Shown: positions 20,925 through 32,285 of the stretch, piece by piece
Position numbering within the stretch: position 1 is the first letter of the stretch
Layout of the letters: every line of letters begins with the position of its first letter
Assembly: GCA_963575745.1 (NCBI GenBank)
Contig: CAUYUJ010017891.1
Location: forward strand, 37,501-91,381
DNA length: 53,881 bases
Direction of reading: 5' to 3'
DNA from: Prorocentrum cordatum
Taxonomy: Eukaryota > Sar > Dinophyceae > Prorocentrales > Prorocentraceae
Made by a program: the position numbers and the translations under genes
The notes under the pieces: model-generated
The model's input: the letters and a program-made list of their open reading frames with translations, nothing else
Databases searched by the model: none
Told to the model about the DNA's origin: nothing

Positions 20925-21230
20925 GGTTCCGTGGCTGTTGGTTTCGTGGGAGCCTCTTGGGGGCCTCTTGGAGGCGCGTCGTGGGGGGCGTCTTGGGGAC
21001 TACGGCGGGGCCTTCTTTGGGCGTCTTGGGGCCGTTTTGGAGGGGATACCCAACCGGAGGGGTAAGCAGGAAATAATTTTGGAGGGGATCCTTGGAGCCA
21101 TTGGAGGGGATCCTTGGAGCAGGAAATAATTTTGGAGGGGATAATTTTGGAGGGGATACTTTGGGAGGCGTCTTGGGGCCATTTTGGAGGGGATCCTTGG
21201 ATCCGTTCGCGGAGGGGCAAGCAGGAAATA
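20925..21230 (+). repeat. CTTGGGGGC-type degenerate repeat block
   Basis: Words such as GGGGGCCTCTTGGAGGCG and GTCTTGGGGCCGTTTTGGAG recur. From 21055 the unit becomes GGAGGGGATCCTTGGAGC and is repeated several times. Confidence 0.7.
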
Positions 21231-21636
21231 GTTCTCAGCTTGCTCTTAAGCATCAAGCCCTTTCCCGGCAGCCAGGAGCAGCAGTGGGACCACTACGCTT
21301 CTGCAGCACTGCATCGTTGTCCCCTCAGGCGCTGGATGGTTGGGTGGTTGGACAGACCCACCTGCCAGGATCAAGATTGAAAGCGCCGCGCCGCGCCCTG
21401 GGAAGCGGCGATGTAGTTCAGTAGCGTGGCATGGCTGTGGCGTTTCCTGGATGCCGCGCTGCCCGAAGCATTTTGATGTTGATCGCCACACGGAGGATCC
21501 GTAGCAGCTGGGCTCAAGCCTAAGCTGCGATCACAGTACAATGGTTGGAGATTCAGAAGTGGTACAGGGGTAGGCAACCTTTACACATGTGCGTTGCTGT
21601 CCGTCGCAACCGTGACAGTCCGTCCTCGCTCTGGCT
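21231..21636. other. No recognisable gene
   Basis: Unique sequence of balanced composition. I see no assignable motif on either strand. Confidence 0.35.
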
Positions 21637-21975
21637 GTGGTCAACACAGATCAGCTGAACTATTCTGCGTATGTGGCAGTGTACAGGCATAAGAACCGTA
21701 CACACGTGCGCTCTCCCATTAGCCCAGAAACCGCATCGGTGTTACCTACTACAGTCAATCCTGCGCCAGGACCGGCACAATTGCATAATGAGCTTGCGGC
21801 ATCCGTTGTGACAACCACGCCTATTGTTCCGAATGCCAATGATTCAGAGCACTATCACAAGCACGGATTTGTTCATGTGCGCGAAGCGTCCCCCCAGTCA
21901 ATGATTGATCATTGGGCGGTCAAGATGCAAAGTTATGTCAGGAACCACGGGACATTGCCACATCTTTTTGCCTGA
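21637..21975 (+). CDS. Unassigned open frame, weakly PhyH-like (possible exon)
   Basis: A 113-codon open frame of non-repetitive, balanced codon composition ends in a stop at about 21976. It has no ATG at its 5' edge (position 21637 is GTG), so if real it is an internal or terminal exon rather than a complete gene. The C-terminal part HYHKHGFVHVREASPQSMID resembles the start of phytanoyl-CoA dioxygenase-type domains, where a YxxHGFxxV motif precedes the fold. No iron-binding residues lie within reach and the similarity is short. I cannot exclude that it is non-coding. No neighbouring exon was identified. Confidence 0.2.
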   Translation: MVNTDQLNYSAYVAVYRHKNRTHVRSPISPETASVLPTTVNPAPGPAQLHNELAASVVTTTPIVPNANDSEHYHKHGFVHVREASPQSMIDHWAVKMQSYVRNHGTLPHLFA

Positions 21976-22199
21976 GGTGTTGTCATTCTTGATTTCATGA
22001 AAGATCCATTCCTTTCTGGTAGCAAAGCCACCTACGACCAACCCGCCGCCCCCTGCCTTTTGGAAACGCCTATTGGTTCAAAGCTTGGCCAAGGTGTTGA
22101 ACTCTGTGGTCTCCCCAGCCGTTGGTGAAACCCTTGGGGGATTACTTAAGAGAGGAGGGATATGATGAGGAAGGAGAATGAGGCCACGGAGATTGATGA

Positions 22200-22958
22200 G
22201 CAGGAGGAGCAGGAGGAGGAGGAGGAGGAGGAGGAGGAGGATACGTCTTGGGGGCTTATCGGGCCGTCTTAGCGCGATTGGCCTGCCTGATGCATTCGGG
22301 GGCCGTCTTCAGGGGGCCTCTTAGGACGTTTTAGGGCCGTCTTGGAGGTCTCTCGGGCCGTCTTGGGGCTCTCCTGGGGCCGTCTTTGATACCTCTTTGG
22401 CTGTATTGGGGCCCCTCCTGGGCCGTCTCGGGGGCCTCTTGGGTTGTCTTGGGCAGTCGGAGGCCCGAAAGGCGCGACCGATCAAACTCTCCAACACCCA
22501 CGGAGGATCAGCGACGTGGGACTCTTCGGGCTCTCCTGGCTCTCCTGGGGTCCTCTTGGAGGCCTCGTGGGGGCGTCTTCGGAGTCTCCAGGGCCGCCTC
22601 GGGCGACCTCAGGGTCATCTTGCCGCCATCTTGGCCCGATTGGAGGCCACCTTGGGAGCAATCTTGGGCAGCAAAGCCGACGAGAGATCTCGTTTTCGGG
22701 TGGACCGCGGGTCAGGTTGGAGGCCATAGAGAATTTGTCGGAAGGGTCCTGAGGTGTTCGAGCACGACAGGTATTCCGTTGCAGGCAGCAGAACGCGGCG
22801 GATCGAAGACGCTTACGGCGAGTCACCGCCGCCCCCATGCCTGTCCGAAAATGCCGATGTGGCCAAAGTTTGGGCCAACGCTTGGCCAGGTTATTGGACC
22901 GTGTGTTCCCCTATTGTAGAAAATATTAGGTGAACATTTGGGGCAGAAAGAGAGGAGG

Positions 22959-22990
<32 letters not shown>
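22200..22990 (+). repeat. Module 1 of a duplicated repeat: GAG, CTTGGGGGC block, unique tail
   Basis: A short GAG tract (22200-22240) is followed by a CTTGGGGGC-type block (22243-22720), which includes the core AGTCGGAGGCCC. Next is a tail with GATCGAAGACGC near 22800 and GGCCAAAG near 22861, and finally a GAGCAG tract (22950-23005). The same order returns in 23020-23980. Confidence 0.65.
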
Positions 22991-23000
<10 letters not shown>

Positions 23001-23019
23001 ACAGGAAGCAGGAAGAGGA

Positions 23020-23980
23020 GGTCTCAGGGAGCCCTCTGGGGATCTCTTGGGGCCCTCATGGGGGCCTCACTGGGCGCCTCTGAGGGGCCTCCTGGAGGCC
23101 TGCTGGTGCATCTTGGGTGCCTGTTGGGGGCATCTTAGGGTCCTCTGCGGGCCTCTCTGGCCAGTCGTGGTGCCCTCCTTGGGCGCTTTCGGGCGGTCTT
23201 GGAGGTCGGTGGGGCCGTCCTGGGGTGCTTCCTAGGTCGTCTTAGGGTCCTCGTGGCCCGTTTTGGGGGCCTTTTGGAGCCGTCTTGGGGCTGACCGCCG
23301 ACGGGCGATAATTAAGTACCCCCCCCTTTCCCCCCCGAATGATTTTTATCTTTGGCCAAGAGGATTTAATTGTGGAGGAAGGCGCGGAGGCCGAACTTTA
23401 TAATCCACGGGAAAGTTGCGGGGATCGAGTGGGGGCGCCCTTCGGCCCTCCTTGGGGGCGCCTTCGGCCCTCCTGGGACGTCTTGAGGGTCTCTCTGGGC
23501 CGTCTTGGGTACACCTTAGGACGTCTTGGAGCCATGTTGGGCCATCCTCGTGGCAACTTTGGGCCAACTTGGCCGCCTTGGAGGCCCCTTGGGAGTCATC
23601 TTGGGCGGAACGGGCCTTTGTCTTCCACCTTTCCCGATTCTTCTGGGTGGCTGGCGGGCTGTGCCACAAGCCATTGGGAACCTATTGGTCGGTCACGTAG
23701 GGTCCGTTAACATTTGGCACGCCCACACCCTTCCTCGGGCTACGGGGGCCACGGATCGAAGACGCCTTGTTGTTTGGAAACTCTTGTGTGGCCAAACGTT
23801 CGGCCGAAGTTTTACCAAGCTAGTAGGCCATGCGTTCCCAGAGCCATTGTGGAAATCCTAGGGGGGACATGTGGGGAAGGAAGATTGAGGAGAAGGAGGA
23901 GGAGGAGGAGGAGGAGGAGGAAGATGAGGAGGAGGAGGAGGAGGGAGGAGGAGGAGGAGGGAGGAGGAGGAGGACCAAAG
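23020..23980 (+). repeat. Module 2 of the duplicated repeat
   Basis: A CTTGGGGGC-type block (23020-23620) is followed by a tail sharing GATCGAAGACGC near 23755 and GGCCAAACGTTCGG near 23793. A purine tract (23885-23980) closes the module. A poly-C/poly-G interruption lies near 23320-23335. Confidence 0.65.
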
Positions 23981-24440
23981 TAAACTAAAGATGCGCTGGC
24001 GATGCTGCAAGACACCCTCCTGTCCCTCCGTCCACGGCCTCCTCGTACGCTTTGTCAAGTCTTCCCCTACACTGCAAGAAGCGCCCCACTCGAAAGGTAA
24101 GTGATGCTGGGCCTGCCATTTGGGCGATGGCCCCGCTTTGAAACGAAAGTGTCTTGCATCTTTCAGGCGTGTAGTCCGGAGTGCGAGCACAAACAGTGGT
24201 CATACAGGTTCATGAGGTGTGCTGCGAGGTCACCCTGGGCACCCTTGCGAAAATCACCGCCCTCCCCATCCGTGTACCTGTTGCAGAAGCTTTCGCTCGC
24301 GGTCATGAACTTCGAGGAAGTCGCAAGCGACAGCTCCACTTCCAAAAATAACCGCCATGGATCCGCGCAGCGTTCATGCGTTCAAGCTCAAGGTCTTATA
24401 AACTTGACGAATTCTGCAGCGAGAATTCCATGTCGCACAA
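23981..24440. other. No recognisable gene
   Basis: Unique sequence of balanced composition. It may contain further, very diverged units of the 82-bp tandem that follows. Confidence 0.35.
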
Positions 24441-24900
24441 CAAAGATAGGACTGCGCGCGGCGCTGGGGCGAGACCCTCAGTTTGAACACGGCCAGTGCC
24501 CACTCGTTGAAATTGTCGCAGGATTTTGAGACGAATGCTTGCGGCGTCCAGGCAAACGCCGTACTTTGACAGGGAGCCGCCCTCCGTCCGTGAAGCTAGT
24601 GCGAATTTCCAACACATTTGGGCGGCGCTGACCTGCGAGCCGCATATTAAGAACGTTTTTCCTTCCATCCACTTGAGGCTGTTGCAAACTTTTCAGACGA
24701 ACGTGCGCGGCGCCAACGCGAGACCCACGTTGTGAAAAGAACCCCGCTGTTCCACCCGTGAAATTGCTGCAAACTGCAAGACGCCCACGCACGGCGCTAA
24801 GGCGAGAGCCACGTTGTGATCCACATCCGTCTTTGGAGTTGCTGTCAAGCCTTTGAGACGGTTGTGCACGGCGCGAGGCCGAGAGTCACATCTTGGAACC
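24441..24900. repeat. Diverged tandem repeat, about 82-bp unit, six copies
   Basis: A motif of the form GACG--TGCGCGGCGCCAACGCGAGACCCACGTTGTGA, strongly diverged between copies, recurs near 24449, 24531, 24613, 24697, 24779 and 24857. The last three units are the most similar. Confidence 0.65.
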
Positions 24901-24904
24901 CACT

Positions 24905-25075
24905 TCCTTGCCCCCCTCCTCCTCTTCCTCCCTCCTCCTCCCTCCCTCCTCCCTCCCTCCCTCCCTCCCTCCTCCTCCCTCCCTCCCTCCCTCCTCCTCC
25001 TCCTCCTCCTCCTCCTCCTCCTCCTCCTCCCTCCTCCTCCTCCTCCTCCTCCTCCTCCTCCTCCCTCCTCGACAT
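24905..25075. repeat. CTCC/CTC pyrimidine tract
   Basis: CTCCCTCC tetranucleotide-like repeats pass into a pure CTC repeat. Confidence 0.95.
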
Positions 25076-25194
25076 TGTTGCAGCCTCCGAGTCTCAGGAT
25101 TATTTATGCCCAGCGAGGAGGTTTCAAGCGAAGCGCCCAGCCCGCCCTAATGACACGTGTGGGGGTGCGACAGGGGGGGGCCTTTGTATACGGG

Positions 25195-25510
25195 CAAAAG
25201 AAGTTGGGGCCTCTTGGGGCCTCCTGGGGGGCTCCCAGGGGCCTTTCGGCCGCCTCGGAGGGCCTCTTGGAGGCCTCTTGGGACCTCTTGAGGGCTCTTG
25301 GGGGGCCTCTTGGGGCAGCTTTGTCTTCGGAGGTCGTCTTGGCGGCCTCACTGGATCGTCTTGGAGCCCTCTTGAGACGTTTTCGGGCCGTCTTGGAGGT
25401 CCCAGGCACCGTCTTGGGGCCACTTGGGGCTATCTTGGGGAGCGTTTTGGGCCGTCTCGGGGCCCTCCTGGCCTGTTTCAGGGCCCTCTGAGGAGCTTAT
25501 GGGGTCGTCT
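25195..25510 (+). repeat. CTTGGGGGC-type degenerate repeat block
   Basis: GGGGCCTCTTGGGGCCTCC-type words recur on the plus strand. Confidence 0.7.
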
Positions 25511-25519
25511 TGGGGCTAC

Positions 25520-25745
25520 ACTGGCAAGATCCACTTCGATCCGACCGATCCGATCCGAGGTTGATTTCGGCCAGCCCGATCCGAGTCGATCGATTCCGAC
25601 CGTCCGACGATCCGATGCGGCCCGATGCTTGCATGTCGTTGTTGCGCATCCTGGTGCAGCCAATCCGATTCGATTCCGACTCCGTTCCGATGCAGCCCGA
25701 TCCGACGTGCATTCCGATTCGATCGGATTTCCCGAGTTGGTGTTG
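25520..25745. repeat. GATCCGATTCG-rich degenerate repeat
   Basis: GATCCGA, GATTCCGA and CGATTCGA words recur every few bases. A similar composition fills the intron at 53216-53420. Confidence 0.65.
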
Positions 25746-25759
25746 ATTGATCTTGTTTT

Positions 25760-26650
25760 GGAGGCCTCATGGTGCCTTTGCGGCCCTCTTGGGGAGTCGG
25801 AAGCCCAAACGGGCGAGAACGCGATGATCCTTAGATGATGATCAGTGATGTTGGCATCTTCGGGCCCTCCTGGGCGGCTGGACGGCCTCGTGGAGCCCTC
25901 TTGACTTCTTGTGCCGCATCGGAGGCCTCTTGGGTCAGCTTGAAAGCCCACTTTGGCCGTTTGGGGTCCATCTTTGGCCGTCGTGGAGGCGCAGAGGGGC
26001 CATATTTGGCCGTTTTGGCCTATTTTGGATTTCTTGGGCCGGCTTGAGCCTATTGCGAAGGCCTTACGGCCGGTGCCGCCGACCCTGAATGGCGACGACG
26101 ACGAGGACGAGCGCTCTTGGGGGCCTCTTGGGGGTAGTTTGTGGGCCTCTTGGGAAGCTCTCAGGGACCGCTTGGAAGCCTCGTGGGGGCCTCTTGGGGC
26201 TTCCTGGGGGTCTCTTGGAGGGGGCCTGGGACGTCTTGGAGGCTTCTTGGACGGTCTTGGGGCTATCGTGGGCGTTCTCGGCCGATCTGTGGGCGACTCG
26301 GCGGGGCCCTCCTGGGCCGTCTCGGGGGCCATTCTGGGCATTCGGACCTCATTTGGAGTGTTTTCGAGGCGTCGAGGCCGCCCGAGGGAAAACGAATCTA
26401 CCCCCCCCCACCCCACCCCACCCCCCCCGGGACCCCCCCCGGGACCCCTCCCCCCCCCGGGGAAGGGATCGAAGGGAAGGGGCTTCCCTTCGACTCGATT
26501 ACGACACTGCTATTTTGGACTTCTTGGGCCGTCTTGAGCCTATTTTGGCCGTTTGGGGTCCCTCTTTGGCCGTCTTGGAGGCGCAGAAGGGGCCATCTTG
26601 GACGCCTTGGAGGCGTCTCGGGATCTTGGCCGCTTTGGAGGCAGATCTCT
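25760..26650 (+). repeat. CTTGGGGGC-type degenerate repeat block with C-run insert
   Basis: Repeat words as above, with the core AGTCGGAAGCCC near 25793. A C-run segment at 26400-26500 contains GGAAGGGGCTTCCCTTCGAC, the same phrase as the 152-bp satellite at 35574-37470. GGCCGGTGCCGCCGACCCTG near 26070 also recurs near 35392. Confidence 0.7.
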
Positions 26651-26989
26651 GGCTTCTGAGGCGCCTCCCGCGTGGCTGGCGCGGGAGCGGCCAAGGCCCC
26701 ACACGACCCCGCCCGGGAGCCGTCTGGAAGGGTTCGGCGCCGTCCAGATGCTGGCACGCCAGCAGCCCTTCCTGCGACCGGCAGGGGGGCGGCAAGTCTG
26801 GTGGCTTTCGTACAGTCGGGGCCCTGAAGAAGGAACCCTTTTCGTTGGGGAGGGGCTCGGTGTTCCTTGCTTGTTCTGCAGTGTACCTTCGGTTCTCCTG
26901 AGGTTTCCCATGGGAAATCGAAGTTCAACTTATGGGAGTAAGGGGCCTCGTTCCTTATTAAGGGTTCCTTAGGTCAACGCCCCGACTGT
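26651..26989. other. No recognisable gene
   Basis: Unique sequence with no motif that I can assign. Confidence 0.35.
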
Positions 26990-27185
26990 AGGGGAACGAA
27001 GAATGACACAAACATAACAGTTCGGAGTTCCGCGCGGATTTCTCGGATCGGCGTTGGGCCTCCTTGGCGGCGCCTCCGGCGCCGCCCCTGGCGCGCTCCG
27101 CGGGCCAGGGAGGGGGATCCAGCGCAGATCCAAGAAATCCGCGCGGAGCGCCAACTGTTTATGTTTATGCCGATGTTTCTTCTTC
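26990..27185. mobile_element. Relative of the inner part of the long inverted repeat element
   Basis: Starts with AGGGGAACGAAGAATGACAC. It has inverted ends around CATAACAGTTCGGAGTTCCG and a GC-rich centre with GGCGCCTCCGGCGCC and CGCTCCGCGGGCCAGGGAGG. The element at 18843-19035 shares all these parts in the same order. Confidence 0.75.
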
Positions 27186-27224
27186 TCATTCCGCCACCGC
27201 GTGCCTGGGTCGTGGGCTCTTGGA

Positions 27225-27400
27225 AGCCCCTTTCGAGCTTTTGGGAGGCTTCGTGAGGCCATTTTGGAAGCCTACTGGAAGTCTTTAGGGGGCCTCTTGG
27301 CGGCGTGTGCGTTCAGTGATGTTGGTCTCTTGGGCTGGCCCCCAGGGCATCAAGGCGGCCGAAGAGTCCCCAAGTGGGCTCCAGGACGGGCCATGGGATC
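27225..27400 (+). repeat. CTTGGGGGC-type degenerate repeat block, short
   Basis: Contains GGGGGCCTCTTGGCGGC and the phrase TCAGTGATGTTGG, also found at about 25843. Confidence 0.55.
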
Positions 27401-27579
27401 ATCTTAGGCTATATGGTGACAGTGTGGACTTCAAACCTTGCTCCCGAGGCTTCTGCAAGAGTCACGCGCCCGTGCATTCGGGGCTCCGATCCTTTAAAAA
27501 GTCAGAGTGAGGGGGCAAAACGGTCATTCATTGTCCCTGGGTGCGTGGCTGAAGTGAGAATCGGTGGTGAGGATTCTGC

Positions 27580-27740
27580 TTGTTGCGTTGTTGTTAGTAT
27601 TGTTGTTGCTGCTGTTGTTGTTATTGTTGTTGTTGGTGTTGTTTGTTTGTTTGTTTGTTTGTTTGTTTGTTTGTTTGTTTAGTTGTTTAGTTGTTTAGTT
27701 GTTTAGTTGTGTAGTTGTTTAGTTGTTTAGTTGTTGTCGT
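27580..27740. repeat. TTG and TTTG microsatellites
   Basis: TTG units at 27585-27640 pass into an uninterrupted TTTG run (27640-27680) and then TTTAGTTG units. Confidence 0.95.
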
Positions 27741-27747
27741 CGTCCCC

Positions 27748-27880
27748 CCCCCGCGACACGCCCCGCGACCCACCCCGCGACCCACCCCGCGACCCACCCC
27801 GCGACCCACCCGCGGCCCAATCCGCGACCCACTTTCGACCCACCTGCGACCCACCCCGCGACCCACCCGCGACCGCTCCA
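27748..27880. repeat. CGCGACCCACCC tandem repeat
   Basis: About ten copies of a 12-13 bp unit (CCCCGCGACCCA) with small length changes. Confidence 0.9.
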
Positions 27881-29215
27881 CATTGGTTTGAAGAAAAAGT
27901 CGGCGCCTGCGGCGGGCTCGTTGCCTTATTTGTGAAACTTTGGCGCCTGCGGCGGGCTTCTCCAGAGTCTCGCAGACTGCCGACGTCCCCACCGCCCCCT
28001 CACTCCCATCCGCATCTGCGGGGTGCTCCGAAATTCCAGAGTTCAGCACAGAGAACTCGGAGGGACAGGAGGGCACTCTACTCGGTGCCTATGGCACGGT
28101 GGCGGATTTTGGAGGCCGTGCGCACCAGTGAAGAGTTGCATGCGGTGCTCGCGCGAAGTTGTGGAGATGTCGTGGGCAGTGGGCCAGGGCAGTACAGATT
28201 TATTGCTCACAATAATATCGGCGTGAACGTGAAATCAACGTGGCACAAAGGCCGACTGAGTGGCATTTACAGATGCTACGAGCAGCATTCTCCCTGGAAT
28301 CTCGTAGATGGAGAGGCAATGCGGGTGGTTTTAAAGTCGGCTTGCATTTGGAGGACCATTCGCAACCTCGGGATCTCTACATTGCGAGTAGTCAAAAGAA
28401 AAGAGCAACATCGGTTTCTTGCATCCAACAAAGGGCGACGTTATCATCGAAGACGCCTACGGGTGTGTGTGGCCCCCTTGCAGAGAGTTCGAGAGGACCT
28501 GAGGACACTCCACTCCGTGCCTACGGCACGGTCGCGGATATTTGACCAGAGAATAACCCATGGTGGTCAGGGCCCGCTGAGCAAAGACGATCATGTCTTC
28601 GCCGAAGAGGCGAAGACCACCGGCGCCGGTGAGATATTGACAAAACCTGGACGGCGAATGTTGTTGCAAGTTGGATACGGTTGGAACAATGTTCATTCTG
28701 ACCATTTCGAGATGGGCACGAAGATGCGACAACATATCTTTCAAAGTCCTGTATGCAACTACGCTGGACACAGTCCCTGCGCATTAAAATTGGTGCAGGA
28801 CGATTTCAGAAGACGAGGAATTCGTTACAGCTGTAATGATGCTGCAGTTTGTCCTTGACATTCGGCTCCAACGTGTAACACTCGTTGTAGTTTGACCATG
28901 CTTCACCATCTTCCGACTGTTCGCGCTCTGTTAGGGGTGGCCTTGCATAATCAGAGAACGGATGGATTCGCTTTGTGTTCGGGATCCGGAATTCTGTCAA
29001 GTTCGGGGCCAAGGGGGCCAAGGCGGACAGCGACGACGACGACGAAGGCGACGAGGACGAGGGGGAGGACGAAGAAGACTACGGCGGACACAGCTCTGAG
29101 TCGTGTCCGCCGTCGAGAAAAGACTCGACACGGAGATCTCCATCTGTGCATCCCATTCCTTGGCACGTCCCGCTGTGAGTGTCTGGCCGTGGGCGCCTTG
29201 GTGTGAAAGCGAGTC
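27881..29215. other. Unique sequence with one internal duplication, no gene assigned
   Basis: A segment near 28040-28118 (GGGCACTC, then CGGTGCCTATGGCACGGT) is repeated near 28490-28545 (GGACACTC, then CCGTGCCTACGGCACGGT), about 425 bp apart. A plus-strand frame of several hundred codons crosses the area. On the minus strand near 28600 a LRLFGEDMIVFA phrase faintly recalls the reverse transcriptase FADD box. Neither is strong enough to call a gene. Confidence 0.4.
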
Positions 29216-29219
29216 CGAG

Positions 29220-29325
29220 TGGACGACAACAACGACGACGACGACAACGACGACGATAACGACGACGACAACGACGACGATAACGACGACGACAACGACG
29301 ACGACGACGACGGCGACGGCGACAG
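29220..29325. repeat. GAC/AAC trinucleotide repeat
   Basis: GACGACAACGAC units on the plus strand. Confidence 0.9.
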
Positions 29326-29379
29326 CGGCTACGATGAGAGACAGCGACGACGACAGCTCACAGACAGACAGGCGGTGAG

Positions 29380-29585
29380 CGGACCCTCTCCTCTCGCTTT
29401 GCTCTCCGTCGCGCCCCCCTCCCTTCTTCCCCCTTCCTCCTCCGTCCTCCCTCTTCCCTCCTCTCTCCTCCGTCCTCCTCCCTCCTCCGTCCTCCTCCCT
29501 CCTCCGTCCTCCTCCCTCCTCCGTCCTACCGTCTCCCTCTTCCCGCGTCCTCCTCCCTCCTCCGTCCTCCTTCCTCCGTCCTGGC
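29380..29585. repeat. CCTCCGTCCT-type pyrimidine tract
   Basis: Repeated CTCCTCCCTCCTCCGTC units. Confidence 0.9.
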
Positions 29586-29689
29586 AGCCGTCCTTTTCCT
29601 TCTATCGCGGTGGTCATGGGGCTCTGAACGGACAGGTCTCGGAGGTGCAGAACCGAGCATACGCTCGATGCATCCCTTCGACCTGGCCG

Positions 29690-30290
29690 CCTGGGGTGCC
29701 GAAGCCAGCGCCTCGTTTGAGACATCCCCACAGTCTCTTTGGAAAGCGCCGAAGCCCAAGCCACCAAAGAGGCAAAAACCGCTCGAGACGTCCCCACAGT
29801 CTGGGCGCGAGCGGGGCCGTGGAACACCCTCTGGTGCCCCCCGTCTAGGTGCCGAAGCCAGCGCTTGAGGCATCCTTTGGGATGCCGAGGCCAGCACCTC
29901 GCTGGAGAGATCCTCGCAGCCGGTACTGAGCGTAGAGAGGCCCGAGCCACCAAACAGGCAGGCCGCCCGAGGCACCCCCACAATCCAGGCGCGAACGGGT
30001 CCGTGAAGTACCCCGTTGGCGGCTCCCTCTTGAGAGGGAGCCGCCAAGGTTGGAAACAGTTCTGTGTGGCATGTCGTACTGCCCCGGTCGAAGGTCTTCC
30101 GGCAAGATTTTCTTGCAGGACATCGAGAAGTGAGTTTCGGCGCTCCGGCGCCTCCGCTGCGCTCTTAGAGGGCCGCGCTCCGGCGCGAACTGCAGCGTCC
30201 GTGCGTCCGTCCGTCTTGAGATGCTGAAATCATCGCCTCGCTTGAGACGTCCTCACAGTCTGCTCTGAAAGCACCCGGCCCCTCTCTGTC
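29690..30290. repeat. Diverged outlier copies of the 152-bp satellite I
   Basis: Phrases such as GCCGAAGCCAGCGCCTCG, GAGACATCCCCACAGTCT, GGCGCGAACGGGTCCGTG and GGCGGCTCCC appear in the same order as in 33740-34665. They are strongly diverged and irregularly spaced. A last half copy is near 30215-30275. Confidence 0.7.
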
Positions 30291-30469
30291 GCGGGGCACG
30301 GCGTACGGCGTTCTTCGGGTTGCCCGCTCGGTGGGTGCCTGAGGCGCTACGCTCCCCAGGTGCTCGTCCACCCACACCCCAGGCCTTGACGCTCACCTTC
30401 GAGCGGGTGGACTTGGCGGGAGGGGTGGGCAGGACTTGCGTTGTGATGCTCCTCTTGTCCCCTTCCGCT

Positions 30470-30595
30470 GGCCTCCTCCTCCTCTTCGTCCTCCTCCTCC
30501 TCTTCCTCCTCCTCCTCCTCTTCATCCTCCTCCCCCTCCTAGTCTCATTCCTCCTCCTCCTCCTCCTCCTCCTCCTCCTCCTCCTCATCCCGAGT
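30470..30595. repeat. CTC/CTT pyrimidine tract
   Basis: Trinucleotide repeat, near pure at its right end. Confidence 0.95.
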
Positions 30596-30868
30596 AATTA
30601 CTTGTCGATTGCCTCGGTGCTCTTGCTGTTGCGCACTTATAGCGTTGCCCGTCTTGCCGCTTGTGTGTGGACTAGTTTGCCAGGTCTCCAACTCACAGGC
30701 TTTGGAGCCCTCTCGGGCTGGAGGAGTGCCTGGCGCGCCTGCTGCATGTGCTTGCCTTCTGCGCTCACCCTTTCGCTGCCCCGCCATGCATCTCACCATT
30801 TCCATTTAGCCTGGACTTCGCAATCTTCTGACCCTGTCTGACCGACCGACTGGCCCACCTACCGAGGA
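30596..30868. other. No recognisable gene
   Basis: Unique sequence between two microsatellite regions. Confidence 0.4.
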
Positions 30869-31084
30869 GGAAGTAGAGGAGGAGGGGGAGGCACGAGCAA
30901 GCAGGAGGAGGGATGAGGACAATACCCAGAGAGCATTGAGGGAGGAGAAGGAGGAGGAGGAGGAGGGGCAGATGTAGGAGGAGAAGGAGGGGCAGATGAA
31001 GGAGGCAGTGGATGACGAACAGGGGGTAGAAGAGTGGATGATGAACAGGGAGTAGAAGGAGAGGGGGGGATTGGGGGAGGATGA
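30869..31084. repeat. GGA-rich purine tract
   Basis: Imperfect GGA/GAG units on the plus strand. Confidence 0.85.
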
Positions 31085-32000
<916 letters not shown>

Positions 32001-32039
32001 CAGATGATGCGGTGGTGGTGGGTGGTGGTGATGACGACG

Positions 32040-32285
32040 ACGATGAGGAGCAGGAGGAGGCGGAGGAGGAGGAGGAGGAGTTGGAGGAGGAGGGAGGAGG
32101 AGGAGGAGGAGGAGGGAGGGACGAGGAGGAGGAGGAGGAGGAGAAGGAGGAGGAGAAGGAGGAGTTGGAGGAGGAGGAGGAGGAGCAAGTTGAGGATGAT
32201 GATGAGGGATGGATGGGGATGGCGGAGGTAGCGGAAGAGGAAGAGGAGGAGGAGGAGGAGGAGGAGGAGGATGCGGCAGAAGAAT
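32040..32285. repeat. GGA/GAG purine tract
   Basis: Imperfect GAG units with a few GTT and GAT interruptions. Confidence 0.9.

Noticed and set aside
28457-28784. Minus-strand reverse transcriptase fragment around LRLFGEDMIVFA
   Set aside because: Only one short FADD-like box is seen. Neighbouring RT blocks are absent and the key residues differ.
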